A DNA stretch of 7,042 nt from an uncultured Collinsella sp. (GTDB lineage Bacteria; Actinomycetota; Coriobacteriia; Coriobacteriales; Coriobacteriaceae): positions 1 through 7,042 of the forward strand of contig CATZRJ010000067.1 in the NCBI GenBank assembly GCA_958423535.1, given 5' to 3'. The notes under the pieces are model-generated. The model did not search any database, had not been told where the DNA came from, and saw only the letters and a program-made list of their open reading frames with translations. Below, one piece after another: positions 5,571 to 7,042 of this stretch (its first letter is position 1; each line of letters begins with the position of its first letter). The position numbers were made by a program, and so were the translations under genes.

Positions 5571-7042
5571 CTAAACCTCCATGACGACCGGGATGATCAT
5601 CGGACGGGTACGCGTACGGCTCCAGATAAAGTTGGAGAGCGAATCGCGCACGGCCTTGCGAATGGCATCGGAGCCGCTGCTAGTAAAGCTAAACTTGCCC
5701 TTCTCAATCGTCTTCATAATGGATGCGGAGGCATCCTCGGAGAACTGGTCGTCGATGGCAAACGAAACGCCGCGGCCCGAGAACTCGATAGCCTCGATCT
5801 TCTTGTGCTTGAGCGAGACGATGGCGACGGCCGTGACCATACCGTCGTTGGCGAGCTTTTGGCGATCGCGCAGGACGATGGGGTCGGTATCGCCGATGCG
5901 CAGGCCATCGACGTAGACGACGCCGGACTCGACGGGCGTACCGCGCTTGACGATACCGCCACGCATCTCGAGCGTGTCGCCGTTATCGAGGATAAAGATG
6001 TGATCATCCTTAATGCCCAACTTGCGGGCAAGCTGGGCATGGGCACGCAGGTGCACGGCCTCGCCGTGAACCGGCATAAAGTAGGTGGGCTTGGCCATGG
6101 CCATCAGAAGCTTGAGCTCCTCCTGGCTGCCGTGGCCCGAGACATGGACGAGGGCGCGATTCTTATCCCACACGTCGCAGCCAAGCTTGGCCAGGCTGTT
6201 GACGACCTGCTGCACGGCCTTCTCGTTGCCAGGAACGGGCGTAGCGGACAGGATGACGGTATCGCCCTCGTGGATGGAGAGTGTCTTGTGCTCGCCGTTG
6301 GCCATGCGGGACAGGGCCGACAGCGGCTCGCCCTGAGAGCCAGTGCACATAACGACAATCTTGTCGTCGGGCAGGTTATCGATATCGAAGGCATCGATGA
6401 TATCGGCATCATCGATGTTGAGGTAACCCAACTCACGCGCCACGCGGGTGTTGGTGAGCATGGAGCGGCCGGTCACGACGACCTTGCGGCCGCACTTGCG
6501 GGCGGCGTCGCAGATCTGCTGCAGGCGATGGATGTGGCTCGAGAACGACGCGACGAACACACGGCCCGGGGCGTTCTTGATGGCGTGCAGCAAGTTGGGA
6601 CCGACCTCGGCCTCGGACTTGGTAAAGCCCGGAACCGTGGCGTTAGTGGAGTCGGAAAGCAGCAGGTCGATACCCTGCTTGGCAAAGCGGCTGATGGCGG
6701 CATAATCGGGCGTGACGCCATCGATGGGCGTCTGGTCGAGCTTAAAGTCACCGGTGTGCATAACGGTGCCCTGGTTGGTGCGAATGAACACGCCCAGAGC
6801 ACCCGGAATGGAGTGCGTCATCGAGAAGAAGTCGAGCGAGATGCCACCGAGATTGACGTGGCTTCCGCCCTTGACCTCGCGGAACTTGGGCGCGCGGATG
6901 CGGAACTCGGAGAGCTTGCCCTCAATAAAGCCGAGCGTCAGCTTGCTCGAGAAGATGGGCACCTTATTGTTGAGGTCCTGCAGCAGGTACGGAAGCGAAC
7001 CGGTGTGGTCCTCGTGGCCGTGGGTGACGATGATGCCGCGGA
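5571..7042 (-). CDS. rnj: Ribonuclease J (metallo-beta-lactamase/beta-CASP), N-terminus cut off by window edge
   Basis: An RNase with 5'-3' exonuclease and endonuclease activity that matures and degrades RNA in the cytoplasm (family knowledge). The open frame reaches the window edge; 489 residues are visible, and the GTG codon at 6962 is internal, not the start. The metal-binding motif THGHEDH (visible residues 6-12, at 7025-7005) is followed by MTHSIPG with a ligand His (visible 76), HTGDFKLD with a ligand Asp (98), LLSDSTNA (127-134), the beta-CASP elements SSHIHRLQQI and CTGSQGEP, HVSGHGSQEEL, and PVHGE with a ligand His (325). The spacings between ligands match those of Bacillus RNase J1 within one residue, which implies about 67 missing residues and a full length near 555. 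The C-terminal domain is complete and ends RTRPMIIPVVMEV. An oddity is Gly after HSIP where Asp is usual. The first gene of the visible cluster; its promoter lies beyond the right edge. Confidence 0.96.
   Translation of the reverse strand, partial: RGIIVTHGHEDHTGSLPYLLQDLNNKVPIFSSKLTLGFIEGKLSEFRIRAPKFREVKGGSHVNLGGISLDFFSMTHSIPGALGVFIRTNQGTVMHTGDFKLDQTPIDGVTPDYAAISRFAKQGIDLLLSDSTNATVPGFTKSEAEVGPNLLHAIKNAPGRVFVASFSSHIHRLQQICDAARKCGRKVVVTGRSMLTNTRVARELGYLNIDDADIIDAFDIDNLPDDKIVVMCTGSQGEPLSALSRMANGEHKTLSIHEGDTVILSATPVPGNEKAVQQVVNSLAKLGCDVWDKNRALVHVSGHGSQEELKLLMAMAKPTYFMPVHGEAVHLRAHAQLARKLGIKDDHIFILDNGDTLEMRGGIVKRGTPVESGVVYVDGLRIGDTDPIVLRDRQKLANDGMVTAVAIVSLKHKKIEAIEFSGRGVSFAIDDQFSEDASASIMKTIEKGKFSFTSSGSDAIRKAVRDSLSNFIWSRTRTRPMIIPVVMEV
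5576..5580 (-). promoter_or_regulatory. Ribosome binding site of ftsK, inside the 3' end of rnj
   Basis: GGAGG, followed by TTTAGT and then TTG, lies within the last codons of rnj (the ATG GAG GTT TAG that ends the protein in MEV). The six-base spacing to TTG at 5569 is ideal and is the main reason for accepting a TTG start for ftsK. The rnj stop and the ftsK start are one base apart, so translation of the two is probably coupled. Confidence 0.85.

Noticed and set aside
6960..6962. GTG at 6962 as the start of RNase J
   Set aside because: The same frame stays open to the window edge and includes the essential THGHEDH metal motif upstream of this codon, so the GTG is an internal Val.

Overview
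The window is one dense minus-strand gene cluster, transcribed from the right edge towards the left. It has no intergenic stretch longer than 26 bases. Base composition is GC-rich (roughly 60% by eye). The order RNase J, FtsK, RodZ-like membrane HTH protein, (YajQ), RimO resembles the rnj-ftsK and ftsK-HTH-rimO neighbourhoods of Actinobacteria and Firmicutes. The composition, an RNase J directly upstream of ftsK and the protein style suggest a gut-type actinobacterium of the Coriobacteriia, perhaps Collinsella or a relative. That assignment is inference from general knowledge, not from a search.

Layout in the direction of transcription: (1) 7042-5571, ribonuclease J, lacking only its extreme N-terminus at the window edge. 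(2) 5569-2789, a complete FtsK/SpoIIIE DNA translocase with a TTG start, whose Shine-Dalgarno lies in the last codons of rnj. (3) 2789-1275, a RodZ-like single-pass membrane protein whose ATG overlaps the ftsK stop (TGATG). Its cytoplasmic linker is very rich in Arg, Gly, Tyr and Gln, and its outer tail is acidic and repetitive. (4) 1248-751, a complete YajQ-family (UPF0234) nucleotide-binding protein. (5) 724-1, the N-terminal half of RimO, the ribosomal protein S12 methylthiotransferase, running off the left edge.

The two 26-base gaps hold only ribosome binding sites; I saw no terminator and no convincing promoter. The set is therefore probably co-transcribed from a promoter beyond the right edge. 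The genes join RNA turnover (RNase J), chromosome segregation at division (FtsK), cell-shape or envelope organisation (RodZ-like) and ribosome modification (RimO). The role of YajQ here is not evident from sequence.

I did not find a convincing new system. The parts most worth a second look are the RGG-like low-complexity linker of the RodZ-like protein, a duplicated short motif in the FtsK linker, yajQ sitting between the RodZ-like gene and rimO, and a Gly in place of the usual Asp next to a metal-binding His of RNase J.
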